Positions 51,777 to 60,828 of a stretch of DNA of 64,000 nt are shown here, one piece after another (the stretch's first letter is position 1; every line of letters begins with the position of its first letter). The stretch spans positions 62,001 through 126,000 of the forward strand of contig DAOUQJ010000006.1 of NCBI GenBank assembly GCA_030625685.1, read 5' to 3'. Source of the stretch: Oscillospiraceae bacterium. GTDB taxonomy: Bacteria; Bacillota; Clostridia; Oscillospirales; Oscillospiraceae. Under the pieces are notes generated by a model. That model did no database searches. It saw nothing but the letters and a program-made list of their open reading frames with translations, and had not been told where the DNA came from. Both the position numbers and the translations under genes were made by a program.

Positions 51777-52724
51777 ATGCAAGTTATGTTATCCATTGGA
51801 ATTGGCGTTTTGATATATTGTGGCATACTACTGTTGCTGTCCCAACCTGCACAAGATAATGATAGGATTAGTAAGAGAATTAGTGCGTTAAATTCAAATA
51901 TTTCGGGTAAGTCGTACAATGCAGTGGAAGAGGAAATGAGTGTTCCTCTTTACGATAGAATAGTTAAACCATTCCTGCTAAATATTTCTGAAGGTTTCAA
52001 ACGATTGCTTCCCAAAAATAACAAAAAAGTCAAGGAAGAAACGGTTAAGAATGATGTTCTGCGGGACAAACTGAATCAAGCTGGCATTGCAATGACTTTT
52101 GAAGAATATAAAGCAGCGGTATTGGTTGCTGTGCTGGTGTGTGGAAGTGTTTCTGTTCTAATTACTTTTGTTATTTCTTTGCAATTGATGTATAGTGTGC
52201 TAATTGTGTTAATTAGTCTTGTACTGCCTTGGCTTATTGCACGCTTTTCTCTTGAAGCAAAAGTGAAAAGGAGAAAAACAAGTATTGAAAAACAGCTTCC
52301 AGAAGTGCTCGATTTATTGAGTATTAGTGTGGAAGCTGGTTTGGGTTTTGAACAAGCGATGTTTCAAATCAGCCATACCATGGAAGGGGCACTTGTCGAT
52401 GAGCTTGTTATTACATACCGAGAAATGTCAATGGGTAGAACAAGAAAACAAGCACTGACTTTACTTGCAGAACGTTGTGGTGTTGATGAGGTTAGAACAT
52501 TTATTGGAGCGATTATACAAGCAGGACAGTTGGGGATTTCTATTAAAAATGTACTTCATACCCAAGCTGCTGCTATGCGTTTGAGCAGGAAAAATAAAGT
52601 AAAAGAAAAAGTTGCGAAAGTATCTACAAAAATATTGATACCCATGGTGGCTTTTATTTTTCCAGTAATTTTTATTATACTGTTAGGACCTTCTGTTTTA
52701 AATATTATGAATAATTTTGGGTAG
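51777..52724 (+). CDS. tadC: TadC inner-membrane platform protein
   Basis: 315 residues, second T2SSF-domain platform protein: QLPEVLDLLSISVEAGLGFEQAM and GRTRKQALTLLAERCGVDEVRTF are typical. Helices lie at about residues 3-20, 110-150 and at the C-terminus. GGGGGG precedes the ATG. Partner of TadB. Confidence 0.92.
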   Translation: MQVMLSIGIGVLIYCGILLLLSQPAQDNDRISKRISALNSNISGKSYNAVEEEMSVPLYDRIVKPFLLNISEGFKRLLPKNNKKVKEETVKNDVLRDKLNQAGIAMTFEEYKAAVLVAVLVCGSVSVLITFVISLQLMYSVLIVLISLVLPWLIARFSLEAKVKRRKTSIEKQLPEVLDLLSISVEAGLGFEQAMFQISHTMEGALVDELVITYREMSMGRTRKQALTLLAERCGVDEVRTFIGAIIQAGQLGISIKNVLHTQAAAMRLSRKNKVKEKVAKVSTKILIPMVAFIFPVIFIILLGPSVLNIMNNFG

Positions 52725-52726
52725 TT

Positions 52727-53053
52727 ATGGTAATTAAAAAAAATCAAATCATTATATTGACAAAGGTGAAAAAAGCTGATACGTTTTGGTTGAGGTTAAA
52801 GGGCTTATTAGGTCGAAATAACTTGGGAGATGAAGAAGGATTGCTCATCACAAATTGTTCTTCAGTGCATTGCTTTTTTATGAAATTTACAATTGATGTT
52901 ATATATTTAGATAAAGAGTATAAAGTGTTAGCGAAAGAGACAATCAAACCATTTGGGGTAGGACGAATATTCAAAGGGGTTAAGCATGTCCTTGAGGTGA
53001 ACAAAGGAAAAGGGGAATTAGTTCAAATTGGAGAAGTTATTGAAATAGAGTAA
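52727..53053 (+). CDS. DUF192 family protein
   Basis: 108 residues. The core LLGRNNLGDEEGLLITNCSSVHCFFMKFTIDVIYLD matches DUF192, a small beta-barrel fold. The usual export signal of the family is absent. The ATG lies 2 bases after the tadC stop with no strong own site, so translation is probably coupled. DUF192 genes occur with some Tad loci; its role there is not known to me. Confidence 0.85.
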   Translation: MVIKKNQIIILTKVKKADTFWLRLKGLLGRNNLGDEEGLLITNCSSVHCFFMKFTIDVIYLDKEYKVLAKETIKPFGVGRIFKGVKHVLEVNKGKGELVQIGEVIEIE

Positions 53054-53077
53054 CTTTGACATAGAGGGGGAGACACT

Positions 53078-54055
53078 ATGAGTGATAGCGTAGTTGAACA
53101 AATTAGAGAACGGTTAGGTGAAGAAGGACTTGAATACACTTTAAAAACCAACCTAGGTGGATACACAAAAAAATCTGTAACAGATTATATTGCAGAGTTG
53201 AAGAAACAACAGGATGGCATTATTGAAGTTTTCAACAATGATATGCAAGCTCTGCTACAAGAAAAAGATAAATTGACAAACGAAAATGAAGAATTGCAAA
53301 ATGAATTGAAACGCATTGATAATGAATATAAAGTGCTTTCTGAGACAATTCTTACATATAAAGTAGAAGATTCAGAATATTCACTTGATGATGTGACAAA
53401 ACTCAAATCTACAGTTAATGCGCTTCAAAAGAAAATTGATGATTTAGAGTCAAATCTTCGATTAAGTGAGCAAGACATTTCCCATAAGCAAAGTGAGATA
53501 GAAATCAATCAAGACGAAATCAAACAAGCCAAGCAAGAGAATAAATTGAAACATGAGCTGTTGCTTGCTGAAAAGGCAAATGTGAATCAGCAACGTGAAC
53601 AAGTGGCTGAATTATCACGAAAAATAATTGAACAGCGAAATGAAATCAAGTTTTTGAAAGGGATCACTGAAGAAGGAAATGTTGCGAAGTTAAATTTAAG
53701 AATTGCAGAACTTTCAGAAACAATTGCCAAGTATGAAGAAACTGTAGATGTTAAAAATGCATTGATAGAAACAATGGAAGAAAAGAATCTTTTATTGTTT
53801 GATCAAAACCATGAGCTTTCAAAAAATATGGAAAAGTTGACTGAAACAGTGAATGGACTTCATGCACAAAACAGCAAATTGCTGTCGGCAAATCAAATGA
53901 TAGAAGATAAGCTGCGAGAAGAAATTGAAAAATCGATGCAATTGTATCATAAGATTTCTGATGAAGTAATTGAAAAACTAAACATTAGCAGAAAGCTTGA
54001 GCAACTCACATTTTTGAAATCTGCTGAAAAAATTGAAGTGCAAGAAACAGAATAG
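53078..54055 (+). CDS. DivIVA-like coiled-coil protein at the end of the Tad operon
   Basis: 325 residues behind GGGGGAG. After about 25 residues comes LGGYTKKSVTDYIAELKKQQ, which resembles the N-terminal DivIVA/GpsB signature (an aromatic GY followed by V..YI..L). The remainder is almost wholly coiled coil (heptads from about residue 40 to 310), with no membrane helix. DivIVA-type proteins collect at poles and septa. Inference: this one may scaffold or localise the pilus machine. It could also be an unrelated coiled-coil protein. Confidence 0.55.
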   Translation: MSDSVVEQIRERLGEEGLEYTLKTNLGGYTKKSVTDYIAELKKQQDGIIEVFNNDMQALLQEKDKLTNENEELQNELKRIDNEYKVLSETILTYKVEDSEYSLDDVTKLKSTVNALQKKIDDLESNLRLSEQDISHKQSEIEINQDEIKQAKQENKLKHELLLAEKANVNQQREQVAELSRKIIEQRNEIKFLKGITEEGNVAKLNLRIAELSETIAKYEETVDVKNALIETMEEKNLLLFDQNHELSKNMEKLTETVNGLHAQNSKLLSANQMIEDKLREEIEKSMQLYHKISDEVIEKLNISRKLEQLTFLKSAEKIEVQETE

Positions 54056-54480
54056 ACTAAGTGTTTGTGATGATGTTATATTGAATATCTGTGTTGACAT
54101 CACAACGCCATATGATGGAAATGTTAACCAGGTAGGTAGCTTGCTTTGCAAATGTGTAGTTTGTTTTTGCGCCCGTCTTGGGATATACAGATATAGATGT
54201 ATGCGCACGTGCGTGAAAATTGAAATCAAAAAGGTAACGTTACAATCACGGGTATTTTATTATATACTCATGCAAAAGCGAGATTATGATAAATAATATC
54301 GGTGGTCCAGTACAGTTCAATGGCATAATTGTTGTAGCTTTCATTCGTCTCAATGCACCAACAATTTCAGTTAATAGTACAGCACTATCTGTTGAACAGG
54401 AAAGATTTGTGAAATGTACTGAATAAGTATGTTTTTGTACTTAGTTGCGTATAAAATATAAAATAAATATAAAACTTAAA

Positions 54481-54537
54481 TGAGTTTAGAATTAGAAATC
54501 ATATCAAATAGTGATATGTCCTTTTATTCTAAGCTCA
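54481..54537. other. Hairpin in the gap after the Tad operon
   Basis: Arms TGAGTTTAGAAT and ATTCTAAGCTCA (one mismatch) enclose a second stem, CATATC/GATATG. It is the only structured element in the 54056-54694 gap, which otherwise shows no supported ORF. It could be the terminator of the Tad operon, though it has no T-run. Confidence 0.45.
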
Positions 54538-54694
54538 TTATGTTTCTAGATTCTCAAATGTGTTGTTTTATTAGATGTTTGTATGATAGAAAATTAGAGT
54601 CAGTGTATAAGTGTAATGAATTCAATCAAAGAAAAAATGAGTAAGCAGAATACGCATTAATTCGATTAAAATACAAATGAAAGAAGGAGACAAT

Positions 54695-55390
54695 ATGAGT
54701 GAATTTTGGATGCAAGAAAAAGAAACATTTGATGTAATTGATGTGAGAGAGATGACGAATAATTTCTTGCCAATGATTTTAAAAAAGGCTGAACAGCTTG
54801 CTGTTGGACAAGGTCTGTGTATAGTGCAAACGTTTGAACCCAAACCGTTGTATTCAGCTTTAGCTAATATGGGTTATGAACACGAAACTGATAAAATTAG
54901 TGACACGGAGTATCGTTCATATTTCTATCGGAAAGAAGAAGTTGAAAAAACATATAAAAGCGGAGCAGATATGCCATTTAAACCCACCGCGATAGTGAAT
55001 TTTAAAAACATTGATCATCAGCTAGCTAATATTACAGTAGATTTTTGGGAACTGATTTGGGAAAAAGAAGATGCAGCCATTGATGTAAAAACCAAGCTCT
55101 TGCTTTCGCTCAGCAATGCAGTAGGTGCTAATCGGTTTCGTCAAGCTACAAGAGAGCTAATCAAAGCGTATGCTATCGGTGCTACAACGGAGGAATTTGA
55201 TGAAATCTTCTCATTATTTATTTGGAATCAAGGAGCTGGTAATTTTTCATCTGTGATTGGACCATCAACCTTATATAAGGCGTATTTGCTCATAAAAAAG
55301 AAAGAAAAAGCTGGGGCAAGCAAGGCTTTGATTATGGAAGCTTTGATGGAGAAATTTGGAGAAAATAATCCAGAAGTGAAAACCGTATGA
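54695..55390 (+). CDS. DUF2249 plus CMD-like helical domain protein
   Basis: 231 residues from ATG 54695 behind AAGGAG (the in-frame ATG 54677 overlaps no site). Residues about 1-75 look like DUF2249 (TusA-like fold; FDVIDVREM, GLCIVQTFEPKPLYSALANMGYEHE). Residues 100-215 resemble a carboxymuconolactone-decarboxylase/AhpD-like helical domain (ELIKAYAIGATTEEFDEIFSLFIWNQG), but the CxxC redox pair of AhpD is absent. Fusions of this kind occur in anaerobes. Function unknown. A terminator follows. Confidence 0.55.
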   Translation: MSEFWMQEKETFDVIDVREMTNNFLPMILKKAEQLAVGQGLCIVQTFEPKPLYSALANMGYEHETDKISDTEYRSYFYRKEEVEKTYKSGADMPFKPTAIVNFKNIDHQLANITVDFWELIWEKEDAAIDVKTKLLLSLSNAVGANRFRQATRELIKAYAIGATTEEFDEIFSLFIWNQGAGNFSSVIGPSTLYKAYLLIKKKEKAGASKALIMEALMEKFGENNPEVKTV

Positions 55391-55424
55391 TGAGTAGTTC
55401 TCCATGCTGTTTGTAAAAGATGTG

Positions 55425-55472
55425 AAAATCCTCTTATTGTGCAGTCTTCTGATTGCTCAATAAGGGGATTTT
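55425..55472 (+). terminator. Terminator after the DUF2249 gene
   Basis: 15-bp arms AAAATCCTCTTATTG/CAATAAGGGGATTTT (one G-T pair) with an 18-base loop. Confidence 0.82.
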
Positions 55473-56077
55473 ATTATGTAATTATCAGTATATGAATTGA
55501 TTATCATCAGATATGATTACACATCTTATTTCTTAAATTCATTAGTTTAATGCTAACTCGTGGGCTAGTAGAATATATTAAATTAATACAAGATTCTTAA
55601 TTCTTGAGTGGGAGAGTCTTGGCAAAATAGAAAACATCTGCAGTTTACAATAAAAAATTGAGTACAGAAAAGTACTGTACTGGTATTCTTAACTAATTTT
55701 AGGGAGATAAAATTATTTGTAGATTATTTCAAAATAAACATGGAAGGATATAAATTTCATGTATAAAGCAAGCGTGATAGTTTTCGGGTAAAAGAGTATA
55801 TGTACACTTTGCTAAGAGTTTTATGAGTGTTAGAAATGCAATATTTTGGGCTAGTTGGATGATACGAGCGCTTACACATGGATTCTCATAACAATGGTAT
55901 AAGAACAAGAGATAAAGTGTGAGTATTTTTGGCATTATGTTGATTGCAGAAAAAGAAAAAAAGAAATAGAATATTATTATAGAGGTATATCAATGAAATT
56001 GGTTTTAGGGAGAATGTTTAAGTGAGAACAGAAAAACCAATCGTTTTTAGTGTTATTCTGATTGGAAGAGGGGTAAA
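55473..56077. other. Upstream region of the ClC gene
   Basis: About 600 bp, AT-rich, no supported ORF. A 6-bp hairpin, CCAATC/GATTGG (56037-56066), sits directly before the ribosome site. The fluoride riboswitch core, which precedes some ClC genes, is not seen. Confidence 0.4.
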
Positions 56078-57631
56078 ATGAATCACAAGACAAAAGCATA
56101 TCAGTTGTTATCGAATATTAATGAACTTAAATGGAATCTCGCGTTTAAGGGGATCATAGTTGGAGTCATTGCTGGATTATTGGTTGTTTTGTATCGATTA
56201 GGAATTGGCTATGGAACACAAAAAGCACTGGAGGGCTATGCATATTTAAAAGGGAATTTCGTTTATATTGTTATAGCTAGTGTAGCTGCAATCTTAATTG
56301 GATATATTGTTCATAAATTGGTCGAGTGGGAACCATTTGCAAAAGGAAGTGGTATTCCACAAGTAGAAGGCATTGTACTGTTAGGAATGAAAATGAAATG
56401 GTATAGTGTATTGCTTGTTCGATTTGTAGCTGGAATTGCAACTTCATTTTTTGGAGTTTCTATGGGGCGTGAAGGTCCTTCTATTCAAGTTGGGGCTTGT
56501 GGAAGTCAGCTTGTGAGTGAGAAATTAGGCAAAAGTAAGTTGGAAGATAATTATCTCATTACTGCTGGGGCATCAGCAGGATTATCGGCGGCATTTAATG
56601 CACCACTTTCTGGTATAATATTTGCACTGGAGGAAGTACATAGAAGTTTTTCGCCTAACTTACTCATTGCAGTGACAACAGCTTCTTTAACGGCAGACAT
56701 GGTTTCCAAATATGCATTTGGATTAGATACTGCGCTTCATTTCAAAGAAGTGCTACAACTCAATTTAGGATTATATATTTGGTTGCCTGTGATTGGGGTT
56801 TTTGCAGGTTTGATTGGGGCCATCACAAACCAACTGTTACTAGCAGCAGGGATGCTTTATAAGAAATTCCCAGCTAGTTTTCGACCTATTATCGCGTTGC
56901 TAATAGCGATTCCTTGTGGACTGTATTTGCCAGAAGTGTTAGGTGGGGGCGACCATTTGATCGAACTATCTCAAACTGCAAAAATTGGAATCGGTCTGAT
57001 GTCTTTGTTTCTTGTTTTTAAGATTTTATTTACTGCCACAAGCTTTGGCAGTGGCATTCCAGGTGGTATTTTCATGCCAGTTTTAGCGATTGGTGCCACA
57101 TCAGGAAATGTGCTGGCCTGGCTTGCAAGCTACGTAGGATTGCCACAAGAGTATTTTTCAGTGTTCTGTATTTGTGCAATGGCGGGCGTTTTATCTGCAA
57201 CGGTTAAGGCTCCAATCACAAGTATTTTGCTGATGGCTGAAATGACCGGTTCATTGGTGCATTTGTTACCAGTGGCTGCAGTTGCATTTATTGCACTGTT
57301 TACATCAGATGCTTTGAAAATACCACCGATTTATGAGATACTCCTTGAAAGACTTGCATTTAAGAAACGTCATGAAGGGCAAGTGCGAAGAAAAAGTAGC
57401 ATTCTTGAAATTGCAGTTGAAATGGGTAGTGATGTCGCAGGTAAAAAGGTAAAAGATATTACTTGGCCAAAAGGTTCTCTTATTGTATCGTTGCGACGTG
57501 GAGAACAGGAGTTTGTTCCCAATGGGGATACAGAGATTATGCAAGGAGATTATCTAGTAATTGTTTCTTCTGGTCAAAAATATGAAGAGATGCAAATTGA
57601 TTTTACGAAGATGTGCCATATTGAACGATGA
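56078..57631 (+). CDS. ClC-type chloride/proton antiporter with TrkA-C domain
   Basis: 517 residues. Selectivity-filter strings GSGIPQVEG, GREGPSIQVG (with the gating Glu), and GSGIPGGIFMP are intact, and the proton-pathway Glu is in IIFALEEVHRSF. This pattern marks Cl-/H+ exchangers, not fluoride-type ClC. A C-terminal TrkA-C domain (about 445-515) may sense ligands. The start ATG follows GAGGGG. The carbonic anhydrase gene begins 17 bases after the stop, so the two form an operon. Confidence 0.92.
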   Translation: MNHKTKAYQLLSNINELKWNLAFKGIIVGVIAGLLVVLYRLGIGYGTQKALEGYAYLKGNFVYIVIASVAAILIGYIVHKLVEWEPFAKGSGIPQVEGIVLLGMKMKWYSVLLVRFVAGIATSFFGVSMGREGPSIQVGACGSQLVSEKLGKSKLEDNYLITAGASAGLSAAFNAPLSGIIFALEEVHRSFSPNLLIAVTTASLTADMVSKYAFGLDTALHFKEVLQLNLGLYIWLPVIGVFAGLIGAITNQLLLAAGMLYKKFPASFRPIIALLIAIPCGLYLPEVLGGGDHLIELSQTAKIGIGLMSLFLVFKILFTATSFGSGIPGGIFMPVLAIGATSGNVLAWLASYVGLPQEYFSVFCICAMAGVLSATVKAPITSILLMAEMTGSLVHLLPVAAVAFIALFTSDALKIPPIYEILLERLAFKKRHEGQVRRKSSILEIAVEMGSDVAGKKVKDITWPKGSLIVSLRRGEQEFVPNGDTEIMQGDYLVIVSSGQKYEEMQIDFTKMCHIER

Positions 57632-57648
57632 TTAAGGAGGATGATACT

Positions 57649-58194
57649 ATGTTGAATGAAATGATGCAATTTAATCAAAAATTTGTTGAGGACAAGGGAT
57701 ATGAACAATATCTAACAAGTAAATATCCAGACAAAAAAGTGGCAATTTTGACCTGCATGGATGCTCGATTGACAGAACTTCTGCCAGCGGCATTGGGCAT
57801 CAAAAATGGTGATGCGAAAATGATTAAAAACGCTGGTGGTGTAGTTTCACATCCATTTGGAAGTGTAATGAGAAGCTTACTTATCGCTGTCTATGAGTTG
57901 GGTGTAAAAGAAGTCTTGGTTATTGGGCATACCGATTGTGGGGCAAGTCACACAAGCAGTGTTAAGCTTCAAGAAAAAATGAAAGAACATGGTATAACAG
58001 ATAAAGAAATTGATTTAATCAAGTACTGTGGCGTTGAATTGGACGCATGGTTGTCTGGGTTTGAGCATTTGGAAACTTCGGTAATGAAATCAGTTGAGAT
58101 TATTCGACAGCATCCGTTGATGCCCGATGATATTGCAGTATCTGGTTTGGTTATCAATTCCGAAACAGGAAAACTGACAAATATTGAAGAATAA
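57649..58194 (+). CDS. Beta-class carbonic anhydrase
   Basis: 181 residues from ATG 57649 behind AAGGAGG (8-base spacing); the earlier in-frame ATG 57628 overlaps the ClC stop and precedes the site. Zn ligands are Cys in CMDARL, with the Asp-Arg dyad, and His and Cys in GHTDCGAS. Converts CO2 and bicarbonate in the cytosol. The bicarbonate or proton it makes could serve the ClC antiporter upstream. Confidence 0.93.
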   Translation: MLNEMMQFNQKFVEDKGYEQYLTSKYPDKKVAILTCMDARLTELLPAALGIKNGDAKMIKNAGGVVSHPFGSVMRSLLIAVYELGVKEVLVIGHTDCGASHTSSVKLQEKMKEHGITDKEIDLIKYCGVELDAWLSGFEHLETSVMKSVEIIRQHPLMPDDIAVSGLVINSETGKLTNIEE

Positions 58195-58243
58195 AAAAAG
58201 AACTCCTCTCGCAATGAATACTGCTAGGGGGAGTTCTTTTTTT
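58193..58243. terminator. Bidirectional terminator after carbonic anhydrase
   Basis: Stem AAAAAAGAACTCC/GGAGTTCTTTTTT with a 23-base loop, A/T runs on both sides, between convergent genes. Confidence 0.88.
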
Positions 58244-58265
58244 ATAACTGACTGATAGGAAAATG

Positions 58266-59108
58266 TTATGGTTGATTGGTGGCAAGTTGTTCAACTTCAC
58301 CAGTGTATATGGCTATCTTGAATTCTGTAACAGTTTCATTTGCATGGGTAAAAGAGAAGAGATAAAACAGTTTGTCATTGGTTAATCCAGTAAACGTAAG
58401 AGTTCCTTCTTCTGAAAGGTATTCAAGTAGTATTGTTGTGGCTTCGTCTTCGGTAATTGCTGTGGGAGCGTTTTCTGCTATGAATATTTCGGAATCAAAC
58501 ATTTCAGATGATTGTGGAGAGGATTCAGCATAGAACATGATGTCTTCGTTTTCTTCTTGCATATTTGTGCTGGAGCCAGAAAGCTCAGGGGTGTAATCTC
58601 GTTCCATTTGAATTTCAGCTGATTCCATTTCTTCGTTTGCAGAGTCGTTTTTAGAATAAGGGAGAGCGTTATCTATTTCGGTTTCTTCGTTTGCACCACC
58701 AAAATTGGGGCTAGAATCTGTTGTGGAATAGATAGACTCTTGTACAAGCATAGTCGAAGGTTTGTTGAGATTTGGATACAACACAAGAATACTTGATATG
58801 ATAACGGCAAACATTGCAGCAAAAGAAATCCAAGTGCGATGGATTTTTTTCGAGTTGATTTGGTGTGGAGTTTGCTCAGTGGCAAAGGATTCGTTTTGAA
58901 TGGATTTCATGATGGTATCATGCATGTGTGTTGGCGGTGTCAGTAAGCTAGCAGAAAAATCATTCTTTAGGGTTGATAGATCATCATAGAGTTCTTTGCA
59001 ATCAGCGCACGCTTGTATATGTGCATTTAGTGATTCCAACTCTTCTGTAGATAGTTCATCATCCAAGTATTGACTGATCAGCAGTTCAAAATGTTCGCAA
59101 GAAGTCAC
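58266..59108 (-). CDS. Zinc-finger anti-sigma factor
   Basis: 280 residues. N-terminal zf-HC2 domain with Cys4, His30, Cys34 and Cys37 (HIQACADC), a single membrane helix at about 93-112, and an outside region of about 165 residues, very rich in Glu and Ser. This is the layout of anti-ECF factors: the inside domain holds the sigma and the outside domain senses stress. It overlaps the sigma gene by 4 bases (ATGA). Confidence 0.9.
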   Translation of the reverse strand: MTSCEHFELLISQYLDDELSTEELESLNAHIQACADCKELYDDLSTLKNDFSASLLTPPTHMHDTIMKSIQNESFATEQTPHQINSKKIHRTWISFAAMFAVIISSILVLYPNLNKPSTMLVQESIYSTTDSSPNFGGANEETEIDNALPYSKNDSANEEMESAEIQMERDYTPELSGSSTNMQEENEDIMFYAESSPQSSEMFDSEIFIAENAPTAITEDEATTILLEYLSEEGTLTFTGLTNDKLFYLFSFTHANETVTEFKIAIYTGEVEQLATNQP

Positions 59109-59737
59109 GGAGCATCACCTCCCTGTGTAGTTGTTTCTGTATCTTTAGACGATGAAGATGAAAAATAGTTCCCTTTACTTTTTAAGATATTTCTTAGGGA
59201 CAATCTAGCTCGAGAGATGCGAGATTTGACAGTACCAATGCTAATGCTACGAAGTTGTGCGATCTCTTCATAACTCAGTCCATCCATTTCTCGCTGCAAT
59301 AGAATATCTCTGTGATCATCCGAGAGCGAACCTATGGCTTCATATAGCGTGTTTAATCTATCGTGTTGTAATACAATTTTTTCGGGGTTCGTTGCAGAGG
59401 AAGCTAACTGAACGTTATTTTGTAAATCATCCACAGGAAGTGTATCAAGTACAGCTGTGCGTCGCTTTTTCTGTCGGAGATAGTCGATAGAAGAGTTTTT
59501 GGCAAGACGATATAGCCAAGTGAAAAATGAGGAATCACTGTGAAAGGAGTTAAGAGAGTTCCATGCTTTGAGAAAAGTTGTTTGCGTCAATTCCTCAGCA
59601 TCTTCGATAGAGTTTACCATTCGATAGGTTAAATTAAAGATGCTTTTTTCATAATGTGTCATTAGCTGAGAAAATGAGGCTTCATCTCCTTGTTGGGCTT
59701 TTCGAATTAATTGAGATTCATTGGGCAATAAAGACAT
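59105..59737 (-). CDS. ECF-type sigma factor
   Basis: 210 residues from ATG 59737, with ATGAGG just upstream; earlier in-frame starts lie inside dusB. Region 2 (FNLTYRMVNSIEDAEELTQTTFLKAWNSL and SFFTWLYRLAKNSSIDYLRQKKR) and region 4 (LPVD... SYEEIAQLRSISIGTVKSRISRAR) are complete. It directs RNA polymerase to a stress regulon when released by the anti-sigma factor encoded downstream. The dusB stop codon is 7 bases upstream. Confidence 0.93.
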   Translation of the reverse strand: MSLLPNESQLIRKAQQGDEASFSQLMTHYEKSIFNLTYRMVNSIEDAEELTQTTFLKAWNSLNSFHSDSSFFTWLYRLAKNSSIDYLRQKKRRTAVLDTLPVDDLQNNVQLASSATNPEKIVLQHDRLNTLYEAIGSLSDDHRDILLQREMDGLSYEEIAQLRSISIGTVKSRISRARLSLRNILKSKGNYFSSSSSKDTETTTQGGDAP

Positions 59738-59744
59738 ACAAACC

Positions 59745-60728
59745 TCATATCTCTGGGTCAAATAACTCTCGCTGTATGCCTTTTGTAATCCGGTAGACAT
59801 CATCTAAAGTAGAAATTTGACTAATTTGTTGTTTCCAATAAGATGCATAAGGAATTCCTTTTAAATACCACGCATAGTGTTTTCTTGCTTCTAGACAAGC
59901 GATGTGCTCACCTTTGTATTTTGTAGACAATTCAAATTGTCGTACGGCAAGTTCACAGCGTTCTGCTAGAGGAGGGAGTGGTGGAATGTCTTTTCCTTCA
60001 AGCGCACATTTAGCTTGTTCAAAAATCCAGGGATTGCCGAAGACACCTCTTCCGATCATGACCATATCTGCTCCAGTGTATGAGAGAATTCGTGCAGCGT
60101 CTTCACCTTTAAATACATCACCATTGGCTATGACAGGGATAGAAACGGCTTGTTTCACCTCGCGAATGAGATCCCAGTTTGCAAGTCCACTGTACATTTG
60201 AACTTTGGTTCGACCATGTACAGTCAATGCTGCAACACCAATCGATTCAAGGCGTTTGGCAAGGTCTACACAAACAATACTAGAGCGATCCCATCCAAGA
60301 CGCATTTTTACCGTGACAGGAGCACCATTTGCGCCACGAAGCACTGCTTCGGCAACAGAGCATGCTTTGTCGAGATTGCGAAGAAGACCAGAACCATCTC
60401 CGTTGTTTGCTATTTTGGGAACTGGACAGCCCATATTGATATCAATGATGTCGGCACCTGAAATCTCAAGAGCAAGACGTGTAGCTTCTTCCATACAAAC
60501 TTCATCGCTTCCAAAAATTTGAATAGAGGAAGGATGTTCATCTTCTCCCAGTTTTAGAAGTGGAATTGTTTTTTTATCTTGATAGCATAATGCTTTAGAA
60601 CTGACCATTTCACTGACTGTATATCCTGCGCCTAATTCGCGACATATGGTGCGAAAAGCGAGGTCTGTGACACCTGCCATAGGGGCAAGTGAGAGTTTTG
60701 AATTTATGGAGACTGAGCCGATATTCAA
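59745..60728 (-). CDS. dusB: tRNA-dihydrouridine synthase
   Basis: 327 residues from TTG 60728 behind GAGGTGA. FMN TIM-barrel motifs: LAPMAGVTDLAFR at the N-terminus, catalytic Cys in INMGCPVPKIA, and VIANGDVFKGED and GRGVFGNPWIF in the C-terminal half. Reduces uridine in the tRNA D-loop. It is the head gene of dusB-sigma-anti-sigma, joined by near-zero gaps. Confidence 0.94.
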   Translation of the reverse strand: MNIGSVSINSKLSLAPMAGVTDLAFRTICRELGAGYTVSEMVSSKALCYQDKKTIPLLKLGEDEHPSSIQIFGSDEVCMEEATRLALEISGADIIDINMGCPVPKIANNGDGSGLLRNLDKACSVAEAVLRGANGAPVTVKMRLGWDRSSIVCVDLAKRLESIGVAALTVHGRTKVQMYSGLANWDLIREVKQAVSIPVIANGDVFKGEDAARILSYTGADMVMIGRGVFGNPWIFEQAKCALEGKDIPPLPPLAERCELAVRQFELSTKYKGEHIACLEARKHYAWYLKGIPYASYWKQQISQISTLDDVYRITKGIQRELFDPEI

Positions 60729-60792
60729 TTAAGTCACCTCAATTTGTCGATTTGTCATATCATAGCATGAAAAAAGCTGAAAAGGCAATGAA

Positions 60793-60823
60793 AAAACGCT
60801 TCTTTATGAAAAAGAAGCGTTTT
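60793..60823 (-). terminator. Terminator of the 60829-61446 gene
   Basis: 13-bp perfect stem AAAACGCTTCTTT/AAAGAAGCGTTTT with a 5-base loop just past the stop codon, T-run inside the arm on the minus strand. Confidence 0.85.
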
Positions 60824-60828
60824 AGAAA

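Noticed and set aside
54033-54296. 87-codon plus-strand open frame after the coiled-coil gene
   Set aside because: It overlaps the end of the previous gene, has no ribosome site and is unusually rich in Cys by chance of frame.
55473-56077. Possible fluoride riboswitch before the ClC gene
   Set aside because: The conserved fluoride aptamer core is not present, and the ClC has GREGP-type Cl-/H+ residues, not the fluoride type.
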